DNA of 64,000 nt from Cohnella zeiphila. GTDB taxonomy: Bacteria; Bacillota; Bacilli; Paenibacillales; Paenibacillaceae. Where the stretch lies: positions 124,001 to 188,000 of the forward strand of contig NZ_JACJVO010000021.1 in assembly GCF_014212055.1 (NCBI RefSeq). Reading direction: 5' to 3'. Shown piece after piece: positions 18,582 to 26,859 of the stretch (the first letter of the stretch is position 1; each line of letters starts with the position of its first letter). Under the pieces are notes generated by a model. It saw only the letters and a list, made by a program, of their open reading frames with translations. It was not told the DNA's origin and searched no databases. A program made the translations under genes and the position numbers.

Positions 18582-19085
18582 TCATTTTATTGTTTTCGCA
18601 AGATCAACCATTATTTGTTCGGGTAGTTCCACACTCTCCATTTCCACGTAAGTGCCATTTTGTATCCAGCGTAAATACCCTCCCGTTTCACGGTTTGCCC
18701 ATGGTTCGAAATAAGCCTGGGTCTTGTTAATACGAACCTTTTTACCTCGAGGAATAAACTTAAAATCCTCTTCAATCATTCTAGTCGTCGTAGTATGGTT
18801 CCGAATATCGACAATCGTTTCTGTTCGCATTTCCTTATAGCCGGATGCTTTGTGCTCATCAAGACTAAAAACGAATTTCTGGCTGTATTTATCGAAGTAA
18901 TGGATTCTGGCTCTAGAGACAGGCTGACCAGGATCTAACGGATAGGGAACCTTAATTTCAGCCGTGTAAGAGGGGTTCTCAAGGGTCTGGAGCTTGAAGG
19001 TCGCAACTTCTTTTAGATCATCCAACTGATCACTTGATGTCGTCATCGTTAAAACAAGGGAAAGCAATGAAAGCAAATTCAACAA
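18582..19085 (-). CDS. Exported protein of unknown function
   Basis: The TTG at 19085 lies 6 nt after GGAGGAG and begins a hydrophobic leader (LLNLLSLLSLVLTM), giving 167 residues. A longer frame reaches into the SASP terminator and is not likely. The mature part includes RIHYFDKYSQKFVFSLDEH and WIQNGTYVEME, and recalls lipoprotein-type sporulation or stress proteins, but no family was recognised. First gene of the operon with the DUF3888 protein. Confidence 0.6.
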   Translation of the reverse strand: MLNLLSLLSLVLTMTTSSDQLDDLKEVATFKLQTLENPSYTAEIKVPYPLDPGQPVSRARIHYFDKYSQKFVFSLDEHKASGYKEMRTETIVDIRNHTTTTRMIEEDFKFIPRGKKVRINKTQAYFEPWANRETGGYLRWIQNGTYVEMESVELPEQIMVDLAKTIK

Positions 19086-19110
19086 GCAAATCTCCTCCAA
19101 TCCTGTACCA

Positions 19111-19146
19111 AAAAGAAGAGCAGAGGCAACGTTCCTCTGCTCTTTT
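19111..19146 (-). terminator. Terminator of the SASP gene
   Basis: Long stem AAAAGAAGAGCAGAGG with CCTCTGCTCTTTT just past the SASP stop. Confidence 0.85.
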
Positions 19147-19149
19147 CGT

Positions 19150-19395
19150 TTATCTCCAGTTGCTTTGCTGGTTCCAATTGCTTTGCTGGCCAGCAAGCTG
19201 TTGCTCGGCCATTTGTACAAGGCGGCGGGTGATGTTGCCGCCGATCCGGCCGGCATCGCGAGTCAGCATGTTGCCGTAGTAGCCATCTTGTGAGAATTGG
19301 ATTCCAAGCTCTTGAGCAACTTCTGTTTTCATCTGGTTCAGCGCAGCGCGAGCTTGCTGAACGACCAATTCGTTATTGCGATCGTTAGCTGCCAA
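19150..19395 (-). CDS. Alpha/beta-type small acid-soluble spore protein
   Basis: 81 residues with ATG after GGAGGTGAT. The alpha/beta SASP pattern is clear: ARAALNQMKTEVAQELGI (region of the GPR protease site) and GNMLTRDAGRIGGNITRRLV. These proteins coat spore DNA in the A-like form and protect it from UV and chemicals; they are degraded by GPR during germination. A Gln/Asn-rich tail is added. A damaged relative lies at 11837-11905. This gene marks the host as a spore former. Confidence 0.96.
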   Translation of the reverse strand: MAANDRNNELVVQQARAALNQMKTEVAQELGIQFSQDGYYGNMLTRDAGRIGGNITRRLVQMAEQQLAGQQSNWNQQSNWR

Positions 19396-19507
19396 TGTTT
19401 ATCACCTCCGCGATTTGATCGTATTTTGCTTCCCCGAACTGCCTCCTATTCAAAAACTTACCGGCTCAGGAAAGTAATCCGAAAGGAATAAATTGACCTC
19501 TTGATGA

Positions 19508-19543
19508 GAACAATAGTTCGTATTAAACTTAGAACAAATGTTC
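19508..19543 (+). promoter_or_regulatory. Tandem LexA (SOS) boxes
   Basis: Two perfect GAAC-N4-GTTC sites: GAACAATAGTTC at 19508-19519 and GAACAAATGTTC at 19532-19543, 24 bp apart centre to centre, 20 bp before the ATG at 19563. They predict LexA repression of the polymerase cassette and induction by DNA damage. Confidence 0.85.
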
Positions 19544-19562
19544 CCATCGGAGGGCGAGTAAA

Positions 19563-19763
19563 ATGTCCATTGAAAAGTATGTCGGGCGGTTGGTCCGCGT
19601 GGTGTACATGGATAGAAGCCAGCATTTCAGTATGCGAACGATTCGGATTGTTCAGATCAAGAATGGCACGGTCCGGGCGATTGATGTAGAGAAGGGACTG
19701 CCAAGAAGCTTCAGGACAGATCGCATTCTAGCGGTGGAGCCGGTGATGCTCCATGCCTCCTGA
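19563..19763 (+). CDS. Small WYL-like protein of the SOS polymerase cassette
   Basis: 66 residues, ATG after GGAGGGCG. Beta-rich, with VRVVYMDRSQHFSMRTIRIV and a final RSFRTDRILAVEP that recalls the end of WYL domains. Homologue at 11186-11386. It is the first gene of a three-gene operon directly downstream of two LexA boxes and overlaps the polymerase by 11 nt. A role as a regulator or partner of the polymerase is inferred only from this linkage. Confidence 0.75.
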   Translation: MSIEKYVGRLVRVVYMDRSQHFSMRTIRIVQIKNGTVRAIDVEKGLPRSFRTDRILAVEPVMLHAS

Positions 19764-21012
19764 GCGCACCATATTTTTAATCGATGGCCAATCTTTTTAC
19801 GCGAGCGTCGAAAAGGCTGCCCATCCTGAGTACCGAGATAAGCCAGTAGCGGTTGGGGATCCGGCACGGCGAAACGGCATCATCCTGGCTGCTTGTCCAA
19901 TTGCAAAAGCACGAGGCGTAACGACGGCGGAACGAGTGGGTGAGGCCCTCGCGAAATGTCCGGATCTAGTGGTGATTCGCCCGCGTATGCAGCGTTACAT
20001 TACGATTTCGCTTCTCATAACGGAGATATTCGAGTCCGTCTCGGACCAGGTAGAGCCCTTCAGTATCGATGAGCAGTTTATCGACGTGACTGGGTCGATT
20101 TCATCGTTTGGTTCCCCCGAAGAAATTGCGAAAATGCTTCAGTCCCGTATCATGCTTGCAACAGGGGTTTGGTCCCGGTGCGGGATTGGGCCAACCAAGA
20201 TCCTGGCCAAGATGGCAACGGACAATTTCGCTAAAAAAAGGCCGGATGGTATTTATAAACTGGGTCCAGAAAACATCGAGTATGACCTCTGGCCATTGCC
20301 GGTGCATCAAATGTTTATGGTTGCAAGCCGCATGACGAGGCATTTCATCCGGATGGGACTGCCCACGATCGGTGATATCGCTCGCCTTGAGCTCGGCGAA
20401 TTCAAGCGGCGGATGCGCCGGGAAATGGGGAAACAGTCAGATATCCAGGCCGAATACTACTGGCAAACAGCACGAGGCATCGATCCGAGTCCGGTTGTAC
20501 CATCCATTCGTGGCGCCTTGAAGTCAGTAAGTCACGGCAAGGCACTTCGAGCTAATTTGTATACGCGCCGAGAAGACATTGAAGTTGTTTTGCTGGAGCT
20601 TGTGGTGGAGGTATGCCGGCGAGCGCGGAGGCTAGGTTACCAGGGCCGTGTTGTTTCGGTCGGAGCGATGGAGACGAATGGAGAGCGTGTAACAGGATTT
20701 GGTCGCCAAATGACGCTGTCGCAACCCAGTTCATTAACGCATGAGGTCGCCGCTGCAGCTTGCAAGCTCTTTGAGAAGTACTGGTCGGGCTTACCTGTAG
20801 GCCGGCTCTACATTGCATTAACGGAACTCTCCAGTGACGAGACCTATCAGCTTACCCTTTTTGATAATCGACCTGAAGCGTATGCGCTGGAGCGAGCGAC
20901 TGATGCCATAAAAGAGCGGTATGGTGATGCTGCTATTCTAAGGGGATCGTCCTTATTATCGTCTGGAGTTGCCCGTGAGCGAGCTGGGCAGATTGGAGGA
21001 CATTTCAAATGA
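19753..21012 (+). CDS. Y-family DNA polymerase (UvrX/YqjW-like)
   Basis: 419 residues. Catalytic residues of Y-family polymerases are visible: D11 (FLIDGQSFYASVE) and D106-E107 (SIDEQFIDVTG). The palm and fingers, then GIGPTKILAKMATDNFAKK (helix-hairpin-helix region) and the little-finger domain (SVSHGKAL, VSVGAMET) follow in order. It would copy damaged DNA with low fidelity. LexA boxes upstream and flanking cassette genes support SOS-induced mutagenesis, like UvrX and YqjW of Bacillus. A beta-clamp motif may lie in QLTLFD near residue 372. Confidence 0.92.
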   Translation: MPPERTIFLIDGQSFYASVEKAAHPEYRDKPVAVGDPARRNGIILAACPIAKARGVTTAERVGEALAKCPDLVVIRPRMQRYITISLLITEIFESVSDQVEPFSIDEQFIDVTGSISSFGSPEEIAKMLQSRIMLATGVWSRCGIGPTKILAKMATDNFAKKRPDGIYKLGPENIEYDLWPLPVHQMFMVASRMTRHFIRMGLPTIGDIARLELGEFKRRMRREMGKQSDIQAEYYWQTARGIDPSPVVPSIRGALKSVSHGKALRANLYTRREDIEVVLLELVVEVCRRARRLGYQGRVVSVGAMETNGERVTGFGRQMTLSQPSSLTHEVAAAACKLFEKYWSGLPVGRLYIALTELSSDETYQLTLFDNRPEAYALERATDAIKERYGDAAILRGSSLLSSGVARERAGQIGGHFK

Positions 21013-21491
21013 ATAAGCTGTCCGGTAATGAACGCTGGAAGTCCAAGATGCTTCTGACCGAGCATCAAGAGCAGTATCCGTCACGAAATGAACCAATGAT
21101 TAAAGGCCGACCGACCACCGATGAAGTGACGATGATTAGAGATTACATCATGTTACCCCATATGCTTACCATGACGGACCGCGCTTATCAAGACATTTTA
21201 CGGTCCTCCAATATTTTCAAAAGTTACTTTGCAGCGATGACACAGCTGATCATGGACAGGATCACATCGGATCTGGCGTCCTTGCGACGCGATTTACGGT
21301 CGCGGAACATCAAGGTGGTCGAATCTGAGACCCAGGACGACATCATTTACCATAAATATTATTGCCGCGGATACGAGGACAGGTTCGGGATTGTTCGTGA
21401 AGTGTTGAGGTCCCAAATTTCCATAAGACTTGCCCAATATGCTTCAGAATTACTCAAGAAAGGGGAGAGCGAGAAATCCAAGAATGAATGA
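21009..21491 (+). CDS. Third protein of the SOS polymerase cassette
   Basis: 160 residues; ATG overlaps the polymerase stop (ATGA). N-terminal NERWKSKMLLTEHQEQ faintly resembles the start of YolD-like proteins that pair with UvrX-type polymerases. The C-terminal part has RRDLRSRNIKVVESETQDD and YYCRGYEDRFGIVREVLRSQI. Conserved in the decayed copy at 9512-9985, where its frame is intact, which suggests it matters in itself. Biochemical role unknown. Confidence 0.7.
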   Translation: MNKLSGNERWKSKMLLTEHQEQYPSRNEPMIKGRPTTDEVTMIRDYIMLPHMLTMTDRAYQDILRSSNIFKSYFAAMTQLIMDRITSDLASLRRDLRSRNIKVVESETQDDIIYHKYYCRGYEDRFGIVREVLRSQISIRLAQYASELLKKGESEKSKNE

Positions 21492-21529
21492 GCGGCGAGG
21501 GGGAAATTAAACACTTGTCGCATTTATGT

Positions 21530-21559
21530 AAAAAGGGTTGGCGATGCCAACCCTTTTTT
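21530..21559. terminator. Bidirectional terminator
   Basis: AAAAGGGTTGGC-GAT-GCCAACCCTTTTTT between convergent genes. Confidence 0.92.
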
Positions 21560-21567
21560 GAACTGAA

Positions 21568-22314
21568 TTATTGGAACAGTTTAGGTTCAACAAGGTCGAT
21601 TGACTCTTTACCATCGTCAGTAAAGCTAAATTCAATTTTTAGCTTTGCGACGCCTTCAACATTAACATTAAATGGGATTGCGTGATTTCCACCAACTAAA
21701 TCGTCACTCTTATAGAGTTCTTGGTCGTCACCATAAATGGTCACAAACCCAAAGGAGGCTGAGTCCTTTGTATAATCGTCAATTCCCACATAACCAGTCA
21801 ATTTAGAATATTTGTCGTCCAAATTATAATAAATCGTGCCTGTTTCACCCGTATATGCGCGTCCTAAATCCACTGCGAGACCATGATCGTAGGTTTCCCC
21901 AGCAATTTCAAATTTACCATCTATGTGATAGCTAGAGTTTTTCCACTTATTAATATAAAATTGCTCAAAACCTCGAATCGGATTGCTCGCAACTCCTTCA
22001 GCATGGGCGTAGTCTAGATCCGACAAGTATGTAGACTCACCTTCTTTTTTTCCAATCCATATCGTCTTCGTTTTGCCTTCATACTGAACTTCTTTTCCGG
22101 TTGCTTCAGCAGCAAATCGCAGGGGGACAAAGGTAGTGCCCTGATAAATAAATGCTTGACCTGAAGTCGGTTGTTTTTGAATTCCATCCACCATAAACTT
22201 AAAGTTATCTATTGTGACTTCAATACTTTTTGAGCTCGCGGCATAAATGGTTCCGCCTGTTACCATCGTACCTAAAAGCAGTCCAGCAACTAACCCCTTG
22301 ACTTTGTCTTTCAT
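21568..22314 (-). CDS. Secreted protein with copper amine oxidase-like stalk and NPCBM-like domain
   Basis: 248 residues: signal peptide (GLVAGLLLGTMVTGGTIYA), a short stalk domain of the copper amine oxidase N-terminal type (QAFIYQGTTFVPLRFAAEATGKEV) at about 30-90, and a C-terminal half resembling NPCBM carbohydrate-binding domains (YDHGLAVDLG, LTGYVGIDD, VTIYGDDQELYKSD, KLKIEFSF). Such proteins are common on the surface of Paenibacillus and are thought to bind wall or matrix polysaccharides. ATG start after GGGGGTGG; monocistronic. Confidence 0.82.
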   Translation of the reverse strand: MKDKVKGLVAGLLLGTMVTGGTIYAASSKSIEVTIDNFKFMVDGIQKQPTSGQAFIYQGTTFVPLRFAAEATGKEVQYEGKTKTIWIGKKEGESTYLSDLDYAHAEGVASNPIRGFEQFYINKWKNSSYHIDGKFEIAGETYDHGLAVDLGRAYTGETGTIYYNLDDKYSKLTGYVGIDDYTKDSASFGFVTIYGDDQELYKSDDLVGGNHAIPFNVNVEGVAKLKIEFSFTDDGKESIDLVEPKLFQ

Positions 22315-22520
22315 ACAGCCACCCCCGAAGTTATTGTATCCAGTAGTATTTATCGGCAGCTTCTAGGAAATTTTAACCTGATTAAGTGCTTTCCCCCTCT
22401 ATCCAAAACAGTCTTTTGATTTATAGTTGAAAGTTGAGCTGAATTACCTTAGAATCCGTTATTTTGAAAATCTTTTTCATGTATACTGAAATTAATCCTT
22501 ACAAAAGGGAGCTGATTTAC

Positions 22521-22961
22521 ATGAGTCAAGCCAAAGACAGGCGTCTCCCATCGAATGCAGAATCAATGAAATTGCTGCTTGTTAGAATTATGGAAGAATC
22601 TTTGAGCAGTATGGAAAGAGTCCGTGACCGAGAATGGCTTCTTCGCCAAATCAATTACTTTAAAAATCCGAAGCAGATAAATGGCCAGGTCCGACATATA
22701 AAACCCACAGGAATGGTGCGAAACCTGGATCCTCTTGGACGTGTCGTTTTGCCTAAGGAATTGCGCAAAACGATTGGGATATCGGGAAAAGACCCTGTAG
22801 AGATGTACACGGAAGGTGATTGGATTGTTCTCGAGAAGGCAGAAGGCGTCGCCACCAGATGTGCCGCTTGTCATTCTCAAGAAGACTTAAACCAATTTAA
22901 ATCAATATATCTTTGCGAAAGTTGTATAGGTGAACTCTTTGATACGGTTGAAGTCGAGTAG
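22521..22961 (+). CDS. AbrB-like transcription factor with C-terminal cysteine motif
   Basis: The ATG at 22521, after GGGAGC, gives 146 residues. A SpoVT-AbrB swapped-hairpin domain lies at about residues 65-112: GMVRNLDPLGRVVLPKELRK, then GDWIVLEK. The N-terminal 60 residues are helical. The C-terminus adds CAACHSQ and YLCESC, a possible four-cysteine zinc site; similar tails occur in AbrB-family regulators. It is first in a tight row of genes (13 bp to the next) and may control them. Confidence 0.8.
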   Translation: MSQAKDRRLPSNAESMKLLLVRIMEESLSSMERVRDREWLLRQINYFKNPKQINGQVRHIKPTGMVRNLDPLGRVVLPKELRKTIGISGKDPVEMYTEGDWIVLEKAEGVATRCAACHSQEDLNQFKSIYLCESCIGELFDTVEVE

Positions 22962-22973
22962 GAGGGCGATTCT

Positions 22974-23492
22974 TTGAAAAATAAGGTTTTAACGCAAAAA
23001 CAATGGGATCAAGAATTCGAAAAGAACAGCAGAGCTATTATGCCTTTTGAGAAATGGAAGGCTCTCCCCGATAAGAGTTTAAAACGTGAACTTATTAGAG
23101 CATGGCGCAAGCAATTCACGGACAAGTCGATCCGGGAAACCTGGGATATGAAGTTCTCCAAATATTATTATTATTTAAAAACCGTGGATCTGAAGGGTGC
23201 CGGAGGAGATATCGATCCGGTTGATCGGCCAGAGAATTCGAAAGCAACATCCCCTGAAGAAAAGATAATTGAAGCAGAGTGGACCGTAATTGAAGAGGAG
23301 AAGGAAAATAGCAAGGCCTTAGTGGTTAGTGGTGGCGCAGACGCAGCAGAACAGCTAATTGGAAGTCTCATTATGTCATTCCGAGAAACTGGCACGCCGG
23401 AACGTATTATGAAGCGTCTGAAAGCTATTGCAGCGAACCTCGAGCTTGAGGAAGATGATCTTGAGCTAAATATCCAAGTATGGCGTCGCTGA
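22974..23492 (+). CDS. Hypothetical protein
   Basis: 172 residues, TTG start after GGAGGGCG. The N-terminal half is helical and basic (WKALPDKSLKRELIRAWRKQ); the middle is acidic (EEKIIEAEWTVIEEEKEN). Phage-like hypothetical proteins can look like this, but no family was recognised. It lies between the AbrB-like and DUF3990 genes on the same strand. Confidence 0.6.
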   Translation: MKNKVLTQKQWDQEFEKNSRAIMPFEKWKALPDKSLKRELIRAWRKQFTDKSIRETWDMKFSKYYYYLKTVDLKGAGGDIDPVDRPENSKATSPEEKIIEAEWTVIEEEKENSKALVVSGGADAAEQLIGSLIMSFRETGTPERIMKRLKAIAANLELEEDDLELNIQVWRR

Positions 23493-23520
23493 GTATGATA
23501 AAATAAAGGTGGAAACGCTC

Positions 23521-24231
23521 GTGGCACAGTTCGATGTAAAAATCACGCTGCCCAATCAAGTATTCCATGGGACGCAGATGAAGGCCATTCCGGGAATAAG
23601 ACAAAAGCCCATTAACAAAGCCTACTGCAGAGCCAACAAAGACTTCGGTTCGGGGTTTTACACGACGATCGATCTTTACCAGGCCACGAGATGGGCGCGA
23701 AAGTCCATCGATGATGTTATTGCCTTCAATCGAAAGATGGGGCAGCCGCTGATCTCCAACATCTCCGAAGGCGAACTTCCTGCTGTGGCGGTACTAAATT
23801 GTGAACCAGATGGAAACAATTTAGATATACCGGTTCATGATTTTCGTGCAGAAAGCAAGGAATGGGCAGATTTCATTTTAAAGCACCGGTTCGACAGCTC
23901 CAATGTCTCATGCAATTGTTCGCTTCACCCCGATATTGTGTGCGGGGTAATGGCTGACAATAACACCGGTGATATTATTGCCAAATTCAGAAAAGAAAAC
24001 CGTCAAATTGATAATCCAGCCGACCTGAAGTGGTTTTGGGAACGGATAACGCTCTCGCAAGAAGGAAGACGGCTTATCGGATTGGAGCTCGGTGATCAAA
24101 TTGCTTTCTTAAATGAAGACTTAAACGAAATGCTGACGGTTAAAGGATATTATAAATATAATTTGTCAAAGCGTATTGATGTAGTGACTCCCCAAAACTA
24201 TACGGAGGAGTGGGACTATTATGAAAACTAA
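23521..24231 (+). CDS. DUF3990 protein, ADP-ribosyltransferase-like
   Basis: GTG at 23521, 8 nt after AGGTGG, gives 236 residues; an in-frame GTG at 23509 is less well placed. The N-terminal pattern VFHGTQ, then KDFGSGFYTT and QATRWARKS matches DUF3990, a family placed in the ADP-ribosyltransferase clan because of its HGT and G-x-G-F-Y segments. Proteins of this family are often toxins paired with a small partner. Here the next gene overlaps by 11 nt. The C-terminal section (NADLKWFWERI-like) is additional. Family call good; catalytic activity not shown. Confidence 0.7.
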   Translation: MAQFDVKITLPNQVFHGTQMKAIPGIRQKPINKAYCRANKDFGSGFYTTIDLYQATRWARKSIDDVIAFNRKMGQPLISNISEGELPAVAVLNCEPDGNNLDIPVHDFRAESKEWADFILKHRFDSSNVSCNCSLHPDIVCGVMADNNTGDIIAKFRKENRQIDNPADLKWFWERITLSQEGRRLIGLELGDQIAFLNEDLNEMLTVKGYYKYNLSKRIDVVTPQNYTEEWDYYEN

Positions 24232-24604
24232 AGCGACCAAATCACTTTATGCTCATGCGGTTATGAATGAAATCCGTAAGAAACTTGATCTTGATGAAAA
24301 AGAAGCCACGTCCTTCTTACTTCGGTATTATCGGCCGCTGAAAAGAACGTGGGGGCAAGAACCGAATCCAGAAGAATTTGCCGAAAAGGCCATCCGATTA
24401 GATCAGCTTGTAAAGAGCAGCCAAGCGAACTCGGATGATCGAGCCGGAAGGGTAAAGGTGCCGTCCGTTAAAGTAACATATAACGTTGGAAAGCCGGTAA
24501 TCGGAAACAGTCCGAATATCCAAGTTCAAGTCACACAGAAAATGATTAAACGATTGAAAGATCGCAGATATGCCTATGCGCATCTTCATAAGCATCAACA
24601 ATAA
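24221..24604 (+). CDS. Small basic protein overlapping the DUF3990 gene
   Basis: 127 residues, ATG after GGAGGAG, overlapping the preceding gene by 11 nt. The N-terminal half is helical (LYAHAVMNEIRKKLDLDEKE); the C-terminal half is basic (QVTQKMIKRLKDRRYAYAHL). It may be the antitoxin or partner of the DUF3990 protein, a guess from gene order only. It ends at a strong terminator. Confidence 0.6.
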   Translation: MKTKATKSLYAHAVMNEIRKKLDLDEKEATSFLLRYYRPLKRTWGQEPNPEEFAEKAIRLDQLVKSSQANSDDRAGRVKVPSVKVTYNVGKPVIGNSPNIQVQVTQKMIKRLKDRRYAYAHLHKHQQ

Positions 24605-24636
24605 GAAGCCTTTTGATCTGAAGGCTTCTTTTTTTT
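24605..24636 (+). terminator. Rho-independent terminator
   Basis: GAAGCCTT-TTGATCTG-AAGGCTTC with a run of T. It closes the 22.5-24.6 kb operon. Confidence 0.93.
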
Positions 24637-24761
24637 GTCGTGAGCTCCTCAGAAATAAAAAGCAAGAGTGTTAAGTTAATCGACAGAATTATGTGGTAAA
24701 AAATGGGTGGAAATGATATCGTTAGTGTAAGCGAAGGGATTAAAAAAAAGGATGATAGAAA

Positions 24762-26123
24762 ATGGAACTATCGACGCTGCTCACCCAAGATATTTATATT
24801 GAAGATGAACGTTGGGACCTGCAAAACAAGGGCTTGTCGTGGCACGAAATAGAGGCCCAGTTAAACTCTAAATATAGGGAAAGCTCTAAAAAGCGGCTCT
24901 TCCGTTGCAAATGTTGCAATGCGACAACCTTTCTCGTGCTGAGTGAGAGCAAAGCCTGTTGTTTTAAACATGAAAGCAAGGATGAATGTGCGGGCTCACG
25001 TAATTATACAACTTATGTAAGTGCCACCAATCGGAATGAGCATCCAAAGCATCGAGTAGGCAGAGCCATTATTAAAGATCAACTTTTGATTAATCTCACA
25101 CGCCATGGAGCTGTAATCAAGGAAGGGTACTTGTCAAAAACGGAGCTCAAGTTTGTACCTGATTTTATCGTGGAATGGCCAGGTGACGAAACATGGACTA
25201 TTGACTACGTTACCGGCACAAGAAGCGATCAATATCAGCGATACTTGAGGAATAAGCAAAAAGCATATGCAGAAAACGGTTATAAAGCATACTTTCTATT
25301 TGATTCTAGCCAGTTTGCGCGGCATCCAGATAAGGATGCAATAGCACTTAGCCCTGGAGAACAGGGTTCTCTTAGTTTCTTGTCTCGGGACTCATCGCGG
25401 GAATCTCTGATTCGTGAAATTCATAATCGAGTAGGAATAGACTATCTTGTTCAAGATCCTAAGCTTACGTTAAAAGAATTCCAAGTACAAAAACTTCTGT
25501 ATGTAAGTGATTCATTCGAAGGCACTTTGTTCTTTGTGAGTCAGCTGCAGACGAAGCCTGATCAACCTTCAAAGAGGGAAATTCCGGATGGCTGGTACCA
25601 AGTCATTGGTGGAGAAAAATCCATATCGCTTGATGCTTTATTTTTATATAACAAGAACATGAACGGGTTTTACTGGGAATTCCTAAATTTATCCGATGTG
25701 GAACGAGATCAAATCATTCAAACAGTGAATGATCGATATCAACTCGCGCAACGAGAAACTGAAGAAAGAGAGCTTCAATTAAAAATTGCCAGACAGAAGC
25801 AACAACAGGAACAAGAACAGCAGGCAAAGGCTGAAAGAGAATGGAACTACGTGCATTATCAAGATCAAATCTATGTGGAATCGAAGTCGAAAAAAATGGC
25901 GTTCAATCCTTATCAAGTTAAAGAACTTACCCCCTATATTAAAGTTGTTGAGTTAATGAAACGGTCAGAAGTATTAAAATCCAGTCCAGGATTTCTAGAA
26001 CGAATTCGAGAATGTGAAGAAGATTTTCAAGTGTTTAGGGAAACAGGGATCATGCCTGATCGTACACCCCCCTTAATTAGTATGATGATGAATGCAATGG
26101 ACATTAAAGAAATACCGTCCTGA
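24762..26123 (+). CDS. CoiA-like nuclease-domain protein
   Basis: 453 residues. N-terminal zinc-finger-like cysteines (FRCKCCN, ACCFKHESKDEC, about 48-76), then a conserved histidine region (EHPKHRVGRAIIKDQLL) and PDFIVEWPGDETWTIDYV, which resembles the E/D-xK region of CoiA-family restriction-like nucleases involved in natural competence. A coiled coil rich in Gln and Glu follows (about 325-355), then an unrecognised C-terminal part. The CoiA resemblance rests on the layout and the PDF...IDYV motif. Its own promoter is likely because a terminator precedes it. Confidence 0.55.
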   Translation: MELSTLLTQDIYIEDERWDLQNKGLSWHEIEAQLNSKYRESSKKRLFRCKCCNATTFLVLSESKACCFKHESKDECAGSRNYTTYVSATNRNEHPKHRVGRAIIKDQLLINLTRHGAVIKEGYLSKTELKFVPDFIVEWPGDETWTIDYVTGTRSDQYQRYLRNKQKAYAENGYKAYFLFDSSQFARHPDKDAIALSPGEQGSLSFLSRDSSRESLIREIHNRVGIDYLVQDPKLTLKEFQVQKLLYVSDSFEGTLFFVSQLQTKPDQPSKREIPDGWYQVIGGEKSISLDALFLYNKNMNGFYWEFLNLSDVERDQIIQTVNDRYQLAQRETEERELQLKIARQKQQQEQEQQAKAEREWNYVHYQDQIYVESKSKKMAFNPYQVKELTPYIKVVELMKRSEVLKSSPGFLERIRECEEDFQVFRETGIMPDRTPPLISMMMNAMDIKEIPS

Positions 26124-26167
26124 GAAATCGGCAGGAAAAAGTAATATAGTGAATAGGAGCGTACTGT

Positions 26168-26662
26168 ATGACTGTAAGAGTGGACTTAGATTGGGATGGA
26201 CCGTATAAATTAAGCCAGTTGGCTTCGATTAGTGATGTATCAAAGGACTACGGTATTTATCAAATTTACGGCCATCATCCGATTTATGGGCCAAATGTTC
26301 TTCTATATGTCGGCCTTGCCAGTAGACAAACCTTTGGAACAAGAATTGCCCAAGAAGGTTGGGAGCAGAATAAAGATTCAAAGAATGTAGAGGTTTACGT
26401 AGGGCGATTGTGCGGTGCAAGCACCCCATCTGATGACGAATGGGATAGATTGATTAAGCTTACCGAAAAACTATTAATCTTTTCGCACACGCCGGCTGCT
26501 AATCAATCAAATATAGGCTCGATACCTTTTGCTGCGTTAGAGGAACTCCATATCTTTAATTGGGGGAATCATAGGAGTCTTTCAGCTGAGGTGTCCGGGT
26601 TGCGATGGTGTACCGACACTGAATTACGTCATTTTATTTATGTTGGCGAAGAATCACTTTGA
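26168..26662 (+). CDS. GIY-YIG-like nuclease-domain protein
   Basis: 164 residues, ATG after TAGGAGC. The GIY-YIG core is recognisable: GIY at 29-31, a YVG in place of YIG at 47-49, R59 within FGTRIAQEGW, and a glutamate in the helix LIKLTEKLL. These domains cut DNA with one metal ion. It lies 44 bp past the CoiA-like gene on the same strand, suggesting they act together. Confidence 0.7.
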   Translation: MTVRVDLDWDGPYKLSQLASISDVSKDYGIYQIYGHHPIYGPNVLLYVGLASRQTFGTRIAQEGWEQNKDSKNVEVYVGRLCGASTPSDDEWDRLIKLTEKLLIFSHTPAANQSNIGSIPFAALEELHIFNWGNHRSLSAEVSGLRWCTDTELRHFIYVGEESL

Positions 26663-26821
26663 AGAGGAATTTGATCGATTCGAAGAATGTCCTTGTGGGA
26701 AAAGAGCCTCGTTTGCAAACGTATAACTTGAGGAAATCACCAGAGTCAATTTAGAACAGTCTTTGAAGAATGCCACTTCTTTTCGATTTAGGCGAATATA
26801 AGAAATTTAATAAGAGTATAA

Positions 26822-26853
26822 ACAGGGCACAGAATATGTATTCTGTGCCCTGT
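26822..26853. terminator. Perfect 15-bp hairpin at the intron insertion point
   Basis: ACAGGGCACAGAATA, TG, then the reverse complement. It lies 7 bp before the group II intron. Class C introns typically insert just after terminator hairpins. The same hairpin, with a slightly different left arm, recurs at 34442-34472 without the intron. Confidence 0.8.
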
Positions 26854-26859
26854 TTCTTC

